Source of the DNA: Ochrobactrum quorumnocens
GTDB taxonomy: Bacteria > Pseudomonadota > Alphaproteobacteria > Rhizobiales > Rhizobiaceae
Length of the DNA: 64,000 nucleotides
Reading direction: 5' to 3'
NCBI RefSeq assembly: GCF_002278035.1
Contig: NZ_CP022603.1
Coordinates: forward strand, 1,555,501 to 1,619,500
Part shown: positions 51,840 through 60,057 of the stretch, one piece after another
Layout: every line of letters starts with the position of its first letter
How positions within the stretch are numbered: position 1 is the first letter of the stretch
Translations under genes and position numbers: made by a program
The notes under the pieces: model-generated
Seen by the model: only the letters and a program-made list of their open reading frames with translations
Told to the model about the DNA's origin: nothing
Database searches by the model: none

Positions 51840-52232
51840 TTACTTTGGCAACTGAGCTGCGGCCTGCTTGATGGCCGATGTGATCTGTTGGCAGAAAGGC
51901 TCAACACTCTTGCCAGAGGTCTTGGCGTAATCCTCGACGTCGGTCTCCTGACCCATCGACTGAACAACGCCCTTTTTGCCAGCGGCCTGCGCCTCTTCAA
52001 GACCGGACTTGTCGGCAGGAGCCTGCATAATCTTCATAATGGACTGCTGGCTGTCGATGTCTTGCTGTGTAGCGAAGCCTTTGTCCTTGCAATATTCGAC
52101 GATACCTAGCTGGTTCTGTGCTGCTTTATAGAGCGCTTCCGGTGTCATCTGCTGTGTGGCCTGGCCTTGCGCCATGGCGCTGCCTGCGGTGACCGATGCA
52201 AGAATAAAAGCGCAGATACCTGCATTTTTCAT
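51840..52232 (-). CDS. Small secreted or periplasmic protein (ESAT-6-like annotation in relatives)
   Basis: A 130-residue protein from the ATG at 52232, preceded by GAAAGGTTGAAACG. It has a signal peptide (KNAGICAFILASVTAGSAMA, cleavage after AMA near 22). The mature part is helical, with two cysteines (VEYCKDKGF and VEPFCQQIT) that could form a disulfide. Similar rhizobial proteins are, as I recall, annotated as pore-forming ESAT-6 family, but WxG-type motifs are absent and I would not rely on that name. It is a single-gene unit between the iron systems and the lipid cassette, so context gives no function. Confidence 0.65.
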   Translation of the reverse strand: MKNAGICAFILASVTAGSAMAQGQATQQMTPEALYKAAQNQLGIVEYCKDKGFATQQDIDSQQSIMKIMQAPADKSGLEEAQAAGKKGVVQSMGQETDVEDYAKTSGKSVEPFCQQITSAIKQAAAQLPK

Positions 52233-52430
52233 CGTTTCAACCTTTCTATTATATCGCATTTCCCACCCGAACGAACAGATAGAGCGGGCTTGGAAAAACG
52301 GAACCCGCTTTGAAAGGCTTAAAGCTCATAAAAGGCATCGCGAAATAAAGACCTGCTAATCGGGGTAACAAGTTTTTACTGGCCCTGGGGTTTCCGAGGC
52401 TTTGTTTCGTCACATTCGGGGTTGGAAGAG

Positions 52431-53360
52431 TTACGCCCAGAAGTAGCGCACGATATGAAAGAAAACGGGAGCCGAGAAGACCAGACTATCGGCGCGGTCG
52501 AGCATTCCGCCGTGACCTTCGATCATATGCCCCCAGTCCTTGACGCCGCGATCCCGCTTGATAGCAGAGGCGACAAGCCCGCCGAAAAAGCCCATGACAC
52601 AGGCAGTGGCAGCGAGCGCACCCGCCTGCAATGGCGAAAACGGTGTCAGCCAAGCAAGACCCGCACCCAGCAATGATGCAGCCGCAACGCCGCCGACAAA
52701 ACCTTCCCAGGTCTTGGAAGGTGATATATTGGGCGCAATGCGATGTTTGCCGAACAGTTTGCCAAAAACATATTGCAGCACATCGCTGCCCTGCACTGTT
52801 GCGACCAGAAATGCGATCAGCAGCAGCTTTTTGCCTTCGAAGCCGGGAATATCCAGTGTCATCAGCGCAGGCACATGGCTGATGCAGTAAACCGAAAGCA
52901 TGATGCCCCACTGCTGTTCACTGATGCGTTCCAGAAAGCGCGATGTATCGCCGGAAAGGGCGGTCAGAACGGGCATGGCGAGGAAGCAGTAAACTGGAAT
53001 GAAGATCGAATAGAGCCCATACCAGTCGATCCAGATCAAATAATATTGCACCGGAATGACCAGCAGGAACATGCCAAGCAGCACGCGGTGGTCGGCGCGA
53101 CGGGTTTGGGTGAGCGTGGCGTATTCGCGCAACGATGCGAATGATATGAGCGCAAACAGCACGATCACGCCGCCTTTGCCAAACAAGAAGGCGATGCACA
53201 TGGCACCCACCATGATCCACCAAGCCTTGATGCGGGCGTTGAGATTGATAAGCGTTGAAGATAAAGGTTTCGGCGCGCGCCATGAGAGCACACCGGCAAC
53301 GGCGCTGGCAGTTGCCAGAACACCCATGAGGCCAAGGAATAGTTGGGTCGTTTCGCTCAT
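52431..53360 (-). CDS. Phosphatidate cytidylyltransferase (CdsA/YnbB type)
   Basis: A 309-residue multi-pass membrane protein. It has about eight helices (first FLGLMGVLATASAVAGVLSW) and carries the CDP-diglyceride synthase signature near the C-terminus: SAIKRDRGVKDWGHMIEGHG followed by GMLDRAD. PSKTWEGFVGGV, another conserved CdsA motif, is also present. It makes CDP-diacylglycerol from CTP and phosphatidate. The genome will also have a housekeeping cdsA; this copy belongs to a five-gene cassette resembling E. coli ynbABCD, where YnbB is the CdsA paralogue. Its ATG overlaps the acyltransferase stop, and it is the last gene of the operon. Confidence 0.88.
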   Translation of the reverse strand: MSETTQLFLGLMGVLATASAVAGVLSWRAPKPLSSTLINLNARIKAWWIMVGAMCIAFLFGKGGVIVLFALISFASLREYATLTQTRRADHRVLLGMFLLVIPVQYYLIWIDWYGLYSIFIPVYCFLAMPVLTALSGDTSRFLERISEQQWGIMLSVYCISHVPALMTLDIPGFEGKKLLLIAFLVATVQGSDVLQYVFGKLFGKHRIAPNISPSKTWEGFVGGVAAASLLGAGLAWLTPFSPLQAGALAATACVMGFFGGLVASAIKRDRGVKDWGHMIEGHGGMLDRADSLVFSAPVFFHIVRYFWA

Positions 53361-54010
53361 GGATGGTTACCGTTTTGAGGCTGAATATCGAGAAGGCTTT
53401 GTCGCGCGCGCGTAAGAAATTCCTTGCGGTCCTCGCCCTCGCGGAGCTGAACTGGTGCACCAAAAATGACGCGGCAGAGAAGCGGCACAGGCAGCATTGC
53501 GCCTTTGGGCAGCACGCGTGACATGTTTTCTATCCAGCATGGGACAAGTTCAACATCGGGCCGTGCCAGCGCCAGATTATAGATGCCGGAACGGAAGCGC
53601 AGCAGCGCTTCGTCGGTCATGTTGCGGGTGCCTTCCGGGAAGATGATGAGGGAATGGCCATCGGCCAATGCATTCAGCATCACTTCCATTGGATCTTCCG
53701 TCCGTTCCACCCAGTTGCGCTCAACAAGCACGGTACGCAGCAACACTTCCGCCATGAATTGGCGCACGCGGTTTCCGCGCCAGTAATCAGCCCCGGCAAC
53801 TGCGCGTGTGCGCGCACGTTCCTCCTGATTGAGACAGGAAGAGAGCAAAATGAAGTCGCCATGGCTGGTGTGATTGGCGAAATAGATACGCTGGTTGAGC
53901 GAGGGCCCGGTGCCGGTCCAAATTGGCCGCACACCGGTTATTCCACGCGAGAGGATTGCCAGAAGCGAGCCGAAAATCGATTGCACATGATGGCGGATCA
54001 ATTCACGCAT
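53357..54010 (-). CDS. Lysophospholipid acyltransferase (PlsC-like)
   Basis: A 217-residue acyltransferase with the HX4D motif in FANHTSHGDFILLSSCL, the second block (VERNWVERTEDPMEVMLNAL) and the substrate-binding FPEGTRNMTDEALLRF. The fourth block (ELVPCWIENMSRVLPKGAML) is also recognisable. It probably acylates lysophosphatidate or a related lysolipid to supply phosphatidate to the cytidylyltransferase encoded next. One base separates it from the small membrane-protein gene upstream. The E. coli ynb operon lacks such a gene, so it extends the pathway here. Confidence 0.87.
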   Translation of the reverse strand: MRELIRHHVQSIFGSLLAILSRGITGVRPIWTGTGPSLNQRIYFANHTSHGDFILLSSCLNQEERARTRAVAGADYWRGNRVRQFMAEVLLRTVLVERNWVERTEDPMEVMLNALADGHSLIIFPEGTRNMTDEALLRFRSGIYNLALARPDVELVPCWIENMSRVLPKGAMLPVPLLCRVIFGAPVQLREGEDRKEFLTRARQSLLDIQPQNGNHP

Positions 54011-54011
54011 G

Positions 54012-54461
54012 CTAAAGCTCCGCTCCCTGCGGCAGTGCTGCCAGCAGGATTGTTAAGACGATTGCGGCTGCCAGAAAGACGCGCAGACGACCAAGAATGC
54101 GCTTCGACCCTGCGATGCGGTCGTTGAGTGGGCGCAAGGTCTCAGTCTTAGCGCGCAGACCCATTCGCTCAAGAATGGTGTCTAGTTCGGTGAGCCCCTG
54201 TTTTTCATCCTTACTGGTCGCGAGCAGTCGGAAAAGTGCGGCATCAAAAAGCAGATGCGCAGCAATGCCCAGAACAATCAGAACGCTTACCAACAACAGC
54301 GGCCAGATGAGCCAGAATGCGAGATCGTGGATCGAGCGTAAGAATGGTGCGGAACTGAGTATCACAACAGCAACGCCAATGCCGAAAACCGCATTGCGCC
54401 GCAAACGGCTTGCAAGATCGAACGCCTGATCGAGTGCCTGATCGAGTGCTTGTGAATTCAT
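54012..54461 (-). CDS. Small membrane protein of the lipid cassette
   Basis: A 149-residue protein from the ATG at 54461, overlapping the upstream stop as ATGA. Two adjacent hydrophobic helices (NAVFGIGVAVVILSSAPFLR and LAFWLIWPLLLVSVLIVLGI) are followed by an amphipathic region (~75-125) and a C-terminal helix (VFLAAAIVLTILLAALP). No domain is recognised. Its tight coupling between the phosphatase and acyltransferase genes suggests a structural or regulatory role in the same membrane complex, but nothing in the sequence shows catalysis. Confidence 0.65.
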   Translation of the reverse strand: MNSQALDQALDQAFDLASRLRRNAVFGIGVAVVILSSAPFLRSIHDLAFWLIWPLLLVSVLIVLGIAAHLLFDAALFRLLATSKDEKQGLTELDTILERMGLRAKTETLRPLNDRIAGSKRILGRLRVFLAAAIVLTILLAALPQGAEL

Positions 54462-55771
54462 GCCAGCACCTCGATGTGGTGTAGATGTACCGGCCAGCCT
54501 TTCGAGCGAATAAGCGCTTCGGCTTCCCGCGTGTTTGCAACGCGTCCGGTCTCGATTAACCAGTCCACGGCAACCGTTGCGCTGCGCTGAAAACCGAGCG
54601 CACAGCAAATAAGAACCGGACCGTGATGTCGTGCAGCTTCAACTGCATTGGACGCCAGATGCACGGTTTCACGTCCAGGGGCAATAAGATCCATTGTGCT
54701 GAAGCTTTTCCATTCGACAGCATTGTGCGCTGCCACCATTTCAGCCGCGAGGTCGATGATAGTCGTAAAATGATTAAGCTCTGAAGCTTTCGGCAAACGC
54801 CCGAGAAACACACCGTCGGCCAGCTCGACATGTGGCGACAGTTTTCGCGTCCAGAATCTGATGTTCAATCGCGCAAAGAGGCGATAGGGAGCCAGAAGCC
54901 AGCGACTTGCGAGGCTGACGGTTCCATCTGTGTATTTCTGGAATATCGCAACGCCGGCACCAAGATAACCGAGCGCAACAATCGTCAATGCGGTTGCAGG
55001 CCAGAACCAAAAAATCGCATAGCCAGTCATGCCAAGACCATGGATGCCGAGTGCGAGAAAAAGCACAGCGCCTGCCAGATAATATAGACCCAGTCGGCGC
55101 GCCTTTGGGTTTGACGTCAATTGAAAACCGGCAAATGGTGACGATCCGTTACGTGGGAAAAGCCACAAGGCAAACAAACCGAGCAAAGCGCCTGCAGGAA
55201 TATCGACTGCGTGATGCTGGTAGGTGGTCAGCACCGACAATCCGATCAACAGGCACCAGATATGCCAGACAATTCGCAATCCATCGCCCATCATACGACG
55301 CATCTGATCCCAGATGATAATGAGCAGCGCGATATGCAGTGACGGTGCTTGATTGAACGGCTTATCGAAGCCCCCCAGCACTTCAAACATGAAGCCCGGC
55401 AGACCTGAGGTTTCCGGCTTCAAAAATGTTGCAGTCAGAGGAAAAGCGACAAAGCAAAGAACAGCGATAATCTGCGCCGTGAGATAGCGCTTTGCCAGAC
55501 GGTCGACCTGCTCAGGACTGTCATTTATGAAAAGCGCAATCGCATAAAACAGATTGACAGACCAATAAGGTACGATGCTCCACGCGATAAAGGGAACGTG
55601 ATTTTCCCAGTCAAAGACAAGATTGGGAACATCATCGCGCAGCGAGGCCAACCAGTTTGCTGTACCATATGTGAGATAGAAAAATGGGCCGAGAAACAGC
55701 AACCACAAGAACGCGCGGCGGACTACTAGCCGCCGCGATGCTCCATCGATCCTGTCAACGGTCGCTGTCAC
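54458..55771 (-). CDS. PAP2-type membrane phosphatase fused to dual-specificity phosphatase (YnbD-like)
   Basis: The start is a GTG at 55771, overlapping the upstream TGA as GTGA and giving 437 residues. Residues ~20-230 form a multi-helix PAP2 domain with FNQAPSLHIALLIIIW (PSxH) and TYQHHAVDIPAG (HxxxD), as in inositol-phosphorylceramide-synthase-like PAP2 proteins. More helices follow. The C-terminal ~130 residues are a dual-specificity phosphatase domain with the CX5R loop in LICCALGFQRSATV (Cys390, Arg396) and an aspartate-bearing IIDLAAEM segment. This order matches E. coli YnbD. It probably dephosphorylates or transfers a lipid head group. Confidence 0.83.
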   Translation of the reverse strand: MTATVDRIDGASRRLVVRRAFLWLLFLGPFFYLTYGTANWLASLRDDVPNLVFDWENHVPFIAWSIVPYWSVNLFYAIALFINDSPEQVDRLAKRYLTAQIIAVLCFVAFPLTATFLKPETSGLPGFMFEVLGGFDKPFNQAPSLHIALLIIIWDQMRRMMGDGLRIVWHIWCLLIGLSVLTTYQHHAVDIPAGALLGLFALWLFPRNGSSPFAGFQLTSNPKARRLGLYYLAGAVLFLALGIHGLGMTGYAIFWFWPATALTIVALGYLGAGVAIFQKYTDGTVSLASRWLLAPYRLFARLNIRFWTRKLSPHVELADGVFLGRLPKASELNHFTTIIDLAAEMVAAHNAVEWKSFSTMDLIAPGRETVHLASNAVEAARHHGPVLICCALGFQRSATVAVDWLIETGRVANTREAEALIRSKGWPVHLHHIEVLA

Positions 55772-57570
55772 GCTTGATCGTCTCCGACCCGTTCGGCGAT
55801 GGAGACAGTGAAGATGCCCCATTGATCGATGCGCTGCTCGATCTTGCGATAACCTGCCTTTTGAACAAGCTGATCCATTTCGCCTTGCGTACGGCGACGC
55901 ATCACCCACGCCTGTCCGCCGCGATGTGACGTCAGCGCACGCGCAATCATTTCAAGCTGAGGATGCCACGGCTGGTTGGTATAGATCAGCAGCGATCCCG
56001 GCTTTTGAACGCGGGCAAGACCGGACAAGGAACGAGCGATCAGCGCGTTGTCAGGAAACAGTTCGTAAAGTCCGGAGACGATTGCGAGATCGGGTTGCGG
56101 TGTGACTGCCGCGAGATTTTCCTCGTCAAACGCATCACCCTCTTCCATATGGGCGATTACCTCAAGACCGCGATCCTTGATCAGTTTGCGTCCGGCCAAC
56201 ACATTGATCGGCGAATAATCACGCAAATGAATGCTGTCCGGCATATCGCCAGCGCGGGCCACGGCATCAATCACATAGCGACCATGACCGCAGGCAATAT
56301 CGAGGATATTGGTCGAACGCCCTTCACTCTTAAGCCGTCTGATGACCTGCCCGATCAGTTCTTCCAGATGCACCTTACGCTGGCGAATACCGCGCCAGCC
56401 AATAGCCTCAAGAAACTGCTTGTCGATGAGCTTGCCGCCGGGGCCTAAACCACGCGCTTCGTTCTCGTAGACATAATCAAGTGTGGAACCAGAATCGAAA
56501 CCGGTGCGACGACCGACCTTCAAGCCTTCGGACAAAAGTGACCCAAAGCCGATTGATGCGCGCGTTGAAGCCCAATAGAGACCGCGTGCTGTGAGAAACG
56601 GCAGGGGGCTCGACAATTTGTCAGCCTCGTCACGCGTGTATCCCGCAATATGCGCATCCGTCAGATCGGCGCGCTGGGGCTCTTCAGCAAAACGAGCTTC
56701 GATGAAATCATGAATCAACGCGATAGCCGGTTTGCGATCTCGCTCGCCGAGCGTATCGTGATAAAATCCCTTGAGGACGTGGCGTTCTTTGATATGGCTG
56801 CCAAGATTTTCAAAGAAGCGATGCTGTGGCGTTGGCCGCACGACAAAATCGCTACCGGAAATGAGTAGCTGTGTCGGAACGGTAATAGCCCTTGCATCGT
56901 CCACCACGCGTTTTGCAGCCTCGTAAAGCTGCAGCAAAATATGCGAGGCGATGGGCCGTGTGATCAGCGGATCGGTGCGATAAGATTCAATGCGCTCTGG
57001 ATCGTGGGTCAGAAACTGCGGTTTGACATAGGAATTGACGTAGAACGTGCCCTTTAGCTTTTGCCACAGCGCAATACCCTCCTTGGCAAAGGGAACATAG
57101 AGCTTGATGTCGAAAGCAGGTGACGCCATCACCAGTGCGCGGATATTGGGCGCATAATCATGGACCCAAGCGCTCGCGAGAACCGCGCCAACGCTTTGTG
57201 CAATCACGGCGATGTCTTCAATACGGACACCTGTTTCAGCACGGATATGCGCGACGAAACTATCGAGATCACGGATTGATGCGCCAAAACTTGGCGAAAA
57301 GCCACGCTCGCCGGGCGATCGACCATGGCCACGTGCGTCCCAGGCATAGAAAGCATAATCGTCAAGGTCGAGTTCATCGACGAGATGAGCCACGCGACCG
57401 CTATGTTCATGTCCTCGATGCAGGAGAACAATCACGCCTTTTGGCGTTTGCGACCGAGCAGGCCAGAAGCGATAGAACAGCGATGTACCGTCATGGGTGA
57501 TGAATTGGGATTCTACCGGCTCACGATGTGAAGCCGTTTCATGCCCCGGCATTTCTGCACGCTGGTTCAT
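55768..57570 (-). CDS. Bifunctional alpha/beta hydrolase and SAM-dependent methyltransferase (YnbC-like)
   Basis: From the ATG at 57570, with GAGAGGAGAACTG before it, the protein has 600 residues. The N-terminal monoacylglycerol-lipase-like hydrolase (~20-300) has VIVLLHRGHEHSGRVAHLVD, YAWDARGHGRSPGERG, the nucleophile elbow IAQSVGAVL with Ser126 (A-x-S-x-G), LISGSDFVVRP and a late GFYHDTLGE histidine. The C-terminal half (~375-590) is a class I methyltransferase with ILDIACGHGRYVIDAVARAG and VSGLYELFPDNALI. E. coli YnbC has this same fusion. It may deacylate and methylate a lipid head-group intermediate. It is the first gene of the leftward cassette and diverges from the ynbA-like gene. Confidence 0.85.
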   Translation of the reverse strand: MNQRAEMPGHETASHREPVESQFITHDGTSLFYRFWPARSQTPKGVIVLLHRGHEHSGRVAHLVDELDLDDYAFYAWDARGHGRSPGERGFSPSFGASIRDLDSFVAHIRAETGVRIEDIAVIAQSVGAVLASAWVHDYAPNIRALVMASPAFDIKLYVPFAKEGIALWQKLKGTFYVNSYVKPQFLTHDPERIESYRTDPLITRPIASHILLQLYEAAKRVVDDARAITVPTQLLISGSDFVVRPTPQHRFFENLGSHIKERHVLKGFYHDTLGERDRKPAIALIHDFIEARFAEEPQRADLTDAHIAGYTRDEADKLSSPLPFLTARGLYWASTRASIGFGSLLSEGLKVGRRTGFDSGSTLDYVYENEARGLGPGGKLIDKQFLEAIGWRGIRQRKVHLEELIGQVIRRLKSEGRSTNILDIACGHGRYVIDAVARAGDMPDSIHLRDYSPINVLAGRKLIKDRGLEVIAHMEEGDAFDEENLAAVTPQPDLAIVSGLYELFPDNALIARSLSGLARVQKPGSLLIYTNQPWHPQLEMIARALTSHRGGQAWVMRRRTQGEMDQLVQKAGYRKIEQRIDQWGIFTVSIAERVGDDQA

Positions 57571-57738
57571 CAGTTCTCCTCTCAAAAGGCCTTCTCCCGC
57601 TTTTCGGGATGCACTCCAAGTTATTCGACCCAATTACTATTGAGTAGAATAGAATGTTTGAATAAACGAGCTAAGGCCGGTCGCAAATAGCTGATTTCTA
57701 CATAATCGTCATTTCCAAGAGTTTCGCGAAAGTTTCTT

Positions 57739-58344
57739 ATGTCAGTTTATCAACTTAAGTCCCACTTCCAGAACTTGCTGAGACCTCTTGTCGTGCAGCT
57801 TGCAGCAAAAGGTGTGACGGCCAATCAGGTCACGATTGCAGCTGCACTGGTTTCCATCGTTCTGGGTGCTTTTCTTGGCTGGAGCGGAAATGCGATCTGG
57901 TTTGTGCTGGTGCCGATCTGGCTTTTCCTGCGCATGGCACTGAATGCGGTTGATGGAATGCTGGCGCGCGAGCATGGTCAAAAGTCGGTGCTGGGCGCTT
58001 ACCTCAATGAGATCGGTGACGTGATTTCAGATGCAGCGCTTTATGCGCCTTTTGCTATCATCGCGCCGTTTTCTGCGGCTTGGATTTTCGCGATTATCTT
58101 TATCGCCACTTTGACCGAATTCGTCGGTGTGACTGCGGCTTCGCTCGGATCAAGCCGTCGCTATGATGGCCCCATGGGCAAGAGCGACCGCGCTGTGGTC
58201 TTCGGTGTGCTTGGTGCTTGGATCGCCATTGACGGTATACTGCCTCAATGGATGTTCTGGGTGCAGCCGGTGCTTTGTGCGCTTCTGATCCTCACCGTCG
58301 TCAAGCGTATCCGTAACGCAATGAAAGAAGCCCCGATCTCGTAA
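57739..58344 (+). CDS. CDP-alcohol phosphatidyltransferase family protein (YnbA-like)
   Basis: A 201-residue membrane enzyme with six likely helices. The CDP-alcohol signature reads NAVDGMLAREHGQKSVLGAY then LNEIGDVISD. Compared with the usual DxxDGxxARx8GxxxDxxxD, positions D1 and D3 are Asn (N69 and N90), while Asp72, Gly73, Arg77, Gly86 and Asp94 are kept. These aspartates bind metal, so the substitutions may change substrate or metal use, or be typical of the YnbA subfamily. It would join an alcohol to CDP-diacylglycerol made by the CdsA-like enzyme. It is divergent from the other cassette genes across 168 bases that contain a remnant of a dispersed palindrome and must hold both promoters. 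Confidence 0.82.
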   Translation: MSVYQLKSHFQNLLRPLVVQLAAKGVTANQVTIAAALVSIVLGAFLGWSGNAIWFVLVPIWLFLRMALNAVDGMLAREHGQKSVLGAYLNEIGDVISDAALYAPFAIIAPFSAAWIFAIIFIATLTEFVGVTAASLGSSRRYDGPMGKSDRAVVFGVLGAWIAIDGILPQWMFWVQPVLCALLILTVVKRIRNAMKEAPIS

Positions 58345-58353
58345 GCTCGGGGC
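58330..58353 (+). terminator. Stem-loop at the end of the ynbA-like gene
   Basis: GCCCCGA / TCGGGGC pair across a 10-base loop that contains the TAA stop codon. The sequence after it (CATATTCTGTTTC) is moderately T-rich. It separates the gene from the converging dhaL-like gene 37 bases away. Confidence 0.6.
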
Positions 58354-58381
58354 CATATTCTGTTTCAAATACTCTCGGCTT

Positions 58382-59023
58382 TTAGTGCGCCGAAACGAAA
58401 GCCGACATGCTGGTAATCAGCAACATTCCAACGGTTGCACCTGCGTCCTGAAGACCGATGGTTTTTTCCTGGAAAGCGGCTGCCTTGCCGTGCTGGGCGA
58501 CCATGGTCTTTGTCGCTTCAAGCGCATCTTCGGCGGCCTTTGCTGCTGCGGCAAGCGCTTCTGCAAGGGACGTACCCACTGCGGGCTGTGCTTCCAGCGT
58601 CAGAGCAATCGGATCAAGCACATCGAGAAGCGTCTTGTCGCCAACCTTGGCTTTGCCGCGTTCGGCAATTCCATCGCGATAAGCGCGCCAGAAAGCGGCG
58701 ATTTCTGCGGTTCCCAGCGCATCGATGCCGTCGCAGGCCTTGCTTGCCCGCAAAAAGCCGGTTGCGGTGAGCGTCCCCATGGTCGATGGCGCAACGCGCG
58801 CCATGGTGGTGCCAGCGACACGCAGGAGCTTGGCGATGCCAGCAGCTTCGCCCTCAGCATGTGCCGCTTCTGAGGCGCTCGCAAATGCCTTGCTCATGGT
58901 GATGCCGAGATCGCTGTCGCCAACCTTGCCGTCAAGCGCGATGAGGAATTCGCGCTGTTCCGCAAAAAGCTGCTTCCAGCTGTCGAAAAGATCGATCAGA
59001 TCAGATGCTGTAATGACGTTCAT
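58382..59023 (-). CDS. dhaL: Dihydroxyacetone-kinase-like subunit DhaL
   Basis: A 213-residue DhaL-type ADP/ATP-binding subunit. The metal-nucleotide motif LDGKVGDSDLGITMSKAF keeps the three aspartates (Asp31, Asp36, Asp38) that match those of E. coli DhaL, with Leu where His often follows. Further conserved parts are AGTTMARVAPSTMGTLTATG and KVGDKTLLDVLDPIALTLEA. It phosphorylates the substrate bound covalently by the DhaK subunit encoded nine bases upstream. No DhaM phosphotransferase is in the window, so the phosphoryl donor is probably ATP. It is the last gene of the sugar operon. Confidence 0.88.
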   Translation of the reverse strand: MNVITASDLIDLFDSWKQLFAEQREFLIALDGKVGDSDLGITMSKAFASASEAAHAEGEAAGIAKLLRVAGTTMARVAPSTMGTLTATGFLRASKACDGIDALGTAEIAAFWRAYRDGIAERGKAKVGDKTLLDVLDPIALTLEAQPAVGTSLAEALAAAAKAAEDALEATKTMVAQHGKAAAFQEKTIGLQDAGATVGMLLITSMSAFVSAH

Positions 59024-59032
59024 AGTCTGACC

Positions 59033-60034
59033 TCAACCGGCAAAGTGCTTGAAGAATGGCGTATTTGCGGAGGCTGCCACGAGAGGCTCAAGTTCTTCAT
59101 CGAGATGCAGAACGGAAACCGAAGCGCCAGCCATTTCCATCGAAGTGGCGAATTCCCCGATCCAGACATGCTTGACCTTGACGCCACGCTCGTCAAAGAG
59201 CTGCGAAACGCGACGGAACATGATGTAAAGTTCTTCTAGCGGCGTGCCGCCAAGACCATTGACCAGAACGGCAACTTCATCGCCCTTTGCATAGGTCTGC
59301 TCAGCGAAAATACGCTCCATCAGCTCGTCGATAACGGCATCAGCACTTGCAAGCTTCTTGCGGCTGATGCCTGGTTCGCCATGGATGCCCATGCCGATTT
59401 CCATTTCGTCTTCGCCAATGGAGAAGGTGGCATGACCAATTTCAGGCACAACGCAGCTCGAAAGCGCAACACCCATGGTGCGGGTGCGCAGGCGTGCTTT
59501 GTCAGCGAGTCGCGTCACTTCATCAAGCGATAGGCCATTGGCGGCGGCTGCACCGGCTGCCTTGTAAACAAAGAAGATGCCTGCAACGCCGCGACGCTTA
59601 TGTTCTTCGCCGACGACTGAGGAAGCCACGTCATCATTGCCGACAACCTGCTTGACGGCGATGCCATCGAGATCGGCAAGCTCTGCAGCCATATCGAAGT
59701 TGATGATGTCGCCGCTGTAATTGCCGTAGATGTAAAGAACGCCAGCGCCTTGATCGATAGCCTTCGTCACCTGATACATCTGCTCGGAGCTAGGCGACTG
59801 GAAGACACCGCCGACGGCTGCGCCATCGATCATGCCTTCGCCGATATAGCCCAGGAACAATGGCAGATGGCCGGAGCCGCCACCCGTTGCGATGCCTACC
59901 TTGCCGGACTTGATGTTGGCTGTGACCATGCAGCGCTTGTCGTTATCGACATAAGCAAGCTCGGGATGCGCCCGATAGATGCCTTCGAGCATCTCATCCA
60001 CGAAATTGACGGGATCGTTCAGGAATTTCTTCAT
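59033..60034 (-). CDS. dhaK: Dihydroxyacetone-kinase-like subunit DhaK
   Basis: The ATG at 60034, preceded by AAGAGGAAATC, gives 333 residues. DhaK features are [20 protein letters not shown], the [16 protein letters not shown] loop and [11 protein letters not shown] with His218, the residue that forms a hemiaminal with the ketose. It captures a short-chain ketose such as dihydroxyacetone or an erythrulose and presents it to DhaL. In several alphaproteobacteria and actinobacteria, DhaK/DhaL pairs beside ribose-type transporters act on four-carbon ketoses. That context fits here but the substrate is unproven. The permease gene ends 23 bases upstream. Confidence 0.88.
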   Translation of the reverse strand: MKKFLNDPVNFVDEMLEGIYRAHPELAYVDNDKRCMVTANIKSGKVGIATGGGSGHLPLFLGYIGEGMIDGAAVGGVFQSPSSEQMYQVTKAIDQGAGVLYIYGNYSGDIINFDMAAELADLDGIAVKQVVGNDDVASSVVGEEHKRRGVAGIFFVYKAAGAAAANGLSLDEVTRLADKARLRTRTMGVALSSCVVPEIGHATFSIGEDEMEIGMGIHGEPGISRKKLASADAVIDELMERIFAEQTYAKGDEVAVLVNGLGGTPLEELYIMFRRVSQLFDERGVKVKHVWIGEFATSMEMAGASVSVLHLDEELEPLVAASANTPFFKHFAG

Positions 60035-60057
60035 GATTTCCTCTTGAGAGTATCGGG

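Noticed and set aside
51840..52232. Naming the small secreted protein as an ESAT-6 toxin
   Set aside because: It has a Sec signal peptide and no WxG motif, so the recalled database label is not supported by visible features.
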